A DNA stretch of 64,000 nucleotides from the NCBI RefSeq assembly GCF_017303155.1, contig NZ_JAEKJR010000002.1, positions 744,001 through 808,000 of the forward strand, read 5' to 3'. Source of the stretch: Microbulbifer salipaludis. Lineage in GTDB: Bacteria; Pseudomonadota; Gammaproteobacteria; Pseudomonadales; Cellvibrionaceae. Within the stretch, counting starts at the first letter, position 1. Every line of letters starts with the position of its first letter. A program made the translations under genes and the position numbers. Of this stretch, positions 63,136-64,000 are shown piece by piece. The notes under the pieces were generated by a model. It ran no database searches, was not told where the DNA came from, and was given only the letters and a program-made list of their open reading frames with translations.

Positions 63136-64000
63136 TCACCGCTCGCTGGAGTTCACGGCTGTCACTGTGAGTAAAATACCTGGATGGTCTGATGGGGTGG
63201 CTTCAATACTTTTACCGCTCCCTTCCAGCCCCCGTGCAAAACCGCAGTCTACTCCGTCTCCATACAGCAGTGACAAGCCGGAGCGGGAAGTGAGAGCTTG
63301 CACTGCCTCGCTATCACAGGTCGTATTGAAATCACCTACCACCATCAGTGGTAAATCGTGTAGCCGCCAGGATGTGGCTGCTGTACGCGTTTCGTCGCTA
63401 TTGGCGTGACGAACTTGGTCACTTTCGTGGTCCCAATGTACATCAATGAGCCCGAAACGATAGGCACCGCGACGCAGGATGACCAGTTCGCCGGTGCGTA
63501 CCGCATTGGGGCCATCGGTCATGTCAAAGCGTACGTTATACTCGAATTCCAGCCCTTGGCAGCGGTTGGCAAAAACTTGATAACGGCGCATCCAACAATC
63601 GCCTAAAGCTTTGGCCAGCGCTTCTGCGCGGCCGTAATCGGTGGGTAGGCCGCGGATCTGCCAATCGTTGGCACCCTCCTGAACTGCCAGCAGATCCACG
63701 TCATGCTCGTTGACGAGCTGCGCATAGTCGGCCGCAGCCGCTGGCATAGTGGCGTGCCCGTAAAGGTTCAGTGACAAGACGGTAATGGGCGCCGCAGCGC
63801 CCTGTGACTTTGCCAGGCGTTGGTTCTCAGGTGCCTCTATACGCTGCCCGACACATGGGTTTTTTTTCGCCGGGCGTGGGATGTGCCAGTAATTGCCTTT
63901 TGTGTCTATTGATCCGCCCAGTACTTCTTGTACTACTCGGTCTACGATATTTACACCTACCTGCGCCATACGCACAAACGTGTCTTGTCCATTATTGGGA
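63136..64000 (-). CDS. Endonuclease/exonuclease/phosphatase-family protein, 5' end beyond the window
   Basis: The visible 288 codons run to the window edge without a stop upstream, so the true start is outside. The C-terminal two thirds have the EEP-fold signature: LSLNLYGH (metal-binding Asn), LLAVQEGAND (catalytic Glu), LIDVHWDHE, VVGDFNTTCDS and a closing PSDHPGI (catalytic Asp-His). Such enzymes cut nucleic acids or phosphoesters. The visible N-terminal part (GQDTFVRMAQVGVNIVDRVVQEVLGG) is unlike EEP and may belong to a separate upstream domain. Function and localisation cannot be fixed without the missing end. Confidence 0.8.
   Translation of the reverse strand, partial: PNNGQDTFVRMAQVGVNIVDRVVQEVLGGSIDTKGNYWHIPRPAKKNPCVGQRIEAPENQRLAKSQGAAAPITVLSLNLYGHATMPAAAADYAQLVNEHDVDLLAVQEGANDWQIRGLPTDYGRAEALAKALGDCWMRRYQVFANRCQGLEFEYNVRFDMTDGPNAVRTGELVILRRGAYRFGLIDVHWDHESDQVRHANSDETRTAATSWRLHDLPLMVVGDFNTTCDSEAVQALTSRSGLSLLYGDGVDCGFARGLEGSGKSIEATPSDHPGILLTVTAVNSSER

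Noticed and set aside
1..64000. Mobile elements, integrases, CRISPR arrays, tRNA or rRNA genes
   Set aside because: No transposase or integrase frames, no direct-repeat arrays with spacers and no cloverleaf or rRNA sequence were recognised on either strand.

Overview
The window looks like a polysaccharide-utilisation region from a marine, Gram-negative gammaproteobacterium of the Cellvibrionales type (Microbulbifer or Saccharophagus-like). Grounds for this are lipoprotein and Sec signals, a TonB-dependent receptor, poly-serine linkers, CBM6 modules, thrombospondin type 3 calcium repeats, and a GH5-CBM6-CBM6-GH5 enzyme that resembles the Saccharophagus Cel5A layout. The genus is inference. No mobile element, tRNA, rRNA or CRISPR array was seen.

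Region 1 (1-28963) is an agar (red-algal galactan) locus. It carries a GH16 agarase with two CBM6 domains, an unusual FG-GAP/UnbV-GH2 fusion, a GH50 agarase lipoprotein and a frameshifted sulfatase. Two monosaccharide routes are visible. Genes at 22446-26894 encode the 3,6-anhydro-L-galactose route: cycloisomerase, 2-keto-3-deoxy-L-galactonate dehydrogenase, diketo-acid reductase and anhydrogalactose dehydrogenase. Genes at 12059, 14888, 17369, 18156 and 28061 fit an oxidative (De Ley-Doudoroff) galactose route: lactonase, KDPGal aldolase, SDR dehydrogenase, galactonate dehydratase and KDGal/KDG kinase. A sugar-porter MFS protein imports sugar. One FCD-type GntR regulator lies at 27054-27662. 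Palindromes with the core TTGTTnACAA occur in front of all the main transcription units and are its probable operators. The first operon (244-4048: aldehyde dehydrogenase, APH-type kinase, enolase paralogue) also carries them. Its enolase has a substituted active site, which makes the operon the best candidate here for an undescribed catabolic branch.

Region 2 (29135-32442) is a short spacer with an SGNH hydrolase, a lipoprotein combining a degenerate DsbA-like domain with a PDZ domain, and a YcxB-like membrane protein.

Region 3 (32813-63004) is a beta-glucan locus. It has a TonB receptor, a SapC-like protein, two tandem flavin halogenase-family proteins, two FucP-type transporters, a LytS/LytTR-type two-component system, a glucokinase, two GH3 enzymes, a double GH5 endoglucanase, a GH30 with an internal insert plus CBM6 and CBM5 modules, a multidomain GH9 cellulase and a GH31 with N-terminal calcium repeats. 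Together these would hydrolyse mixed beta-glucans outside the cell and in the periplasm, import glucose or short glucans and phosphorylate glucose. The window ends inside an endonuclease/exonuclease/phosphatase-family gene.
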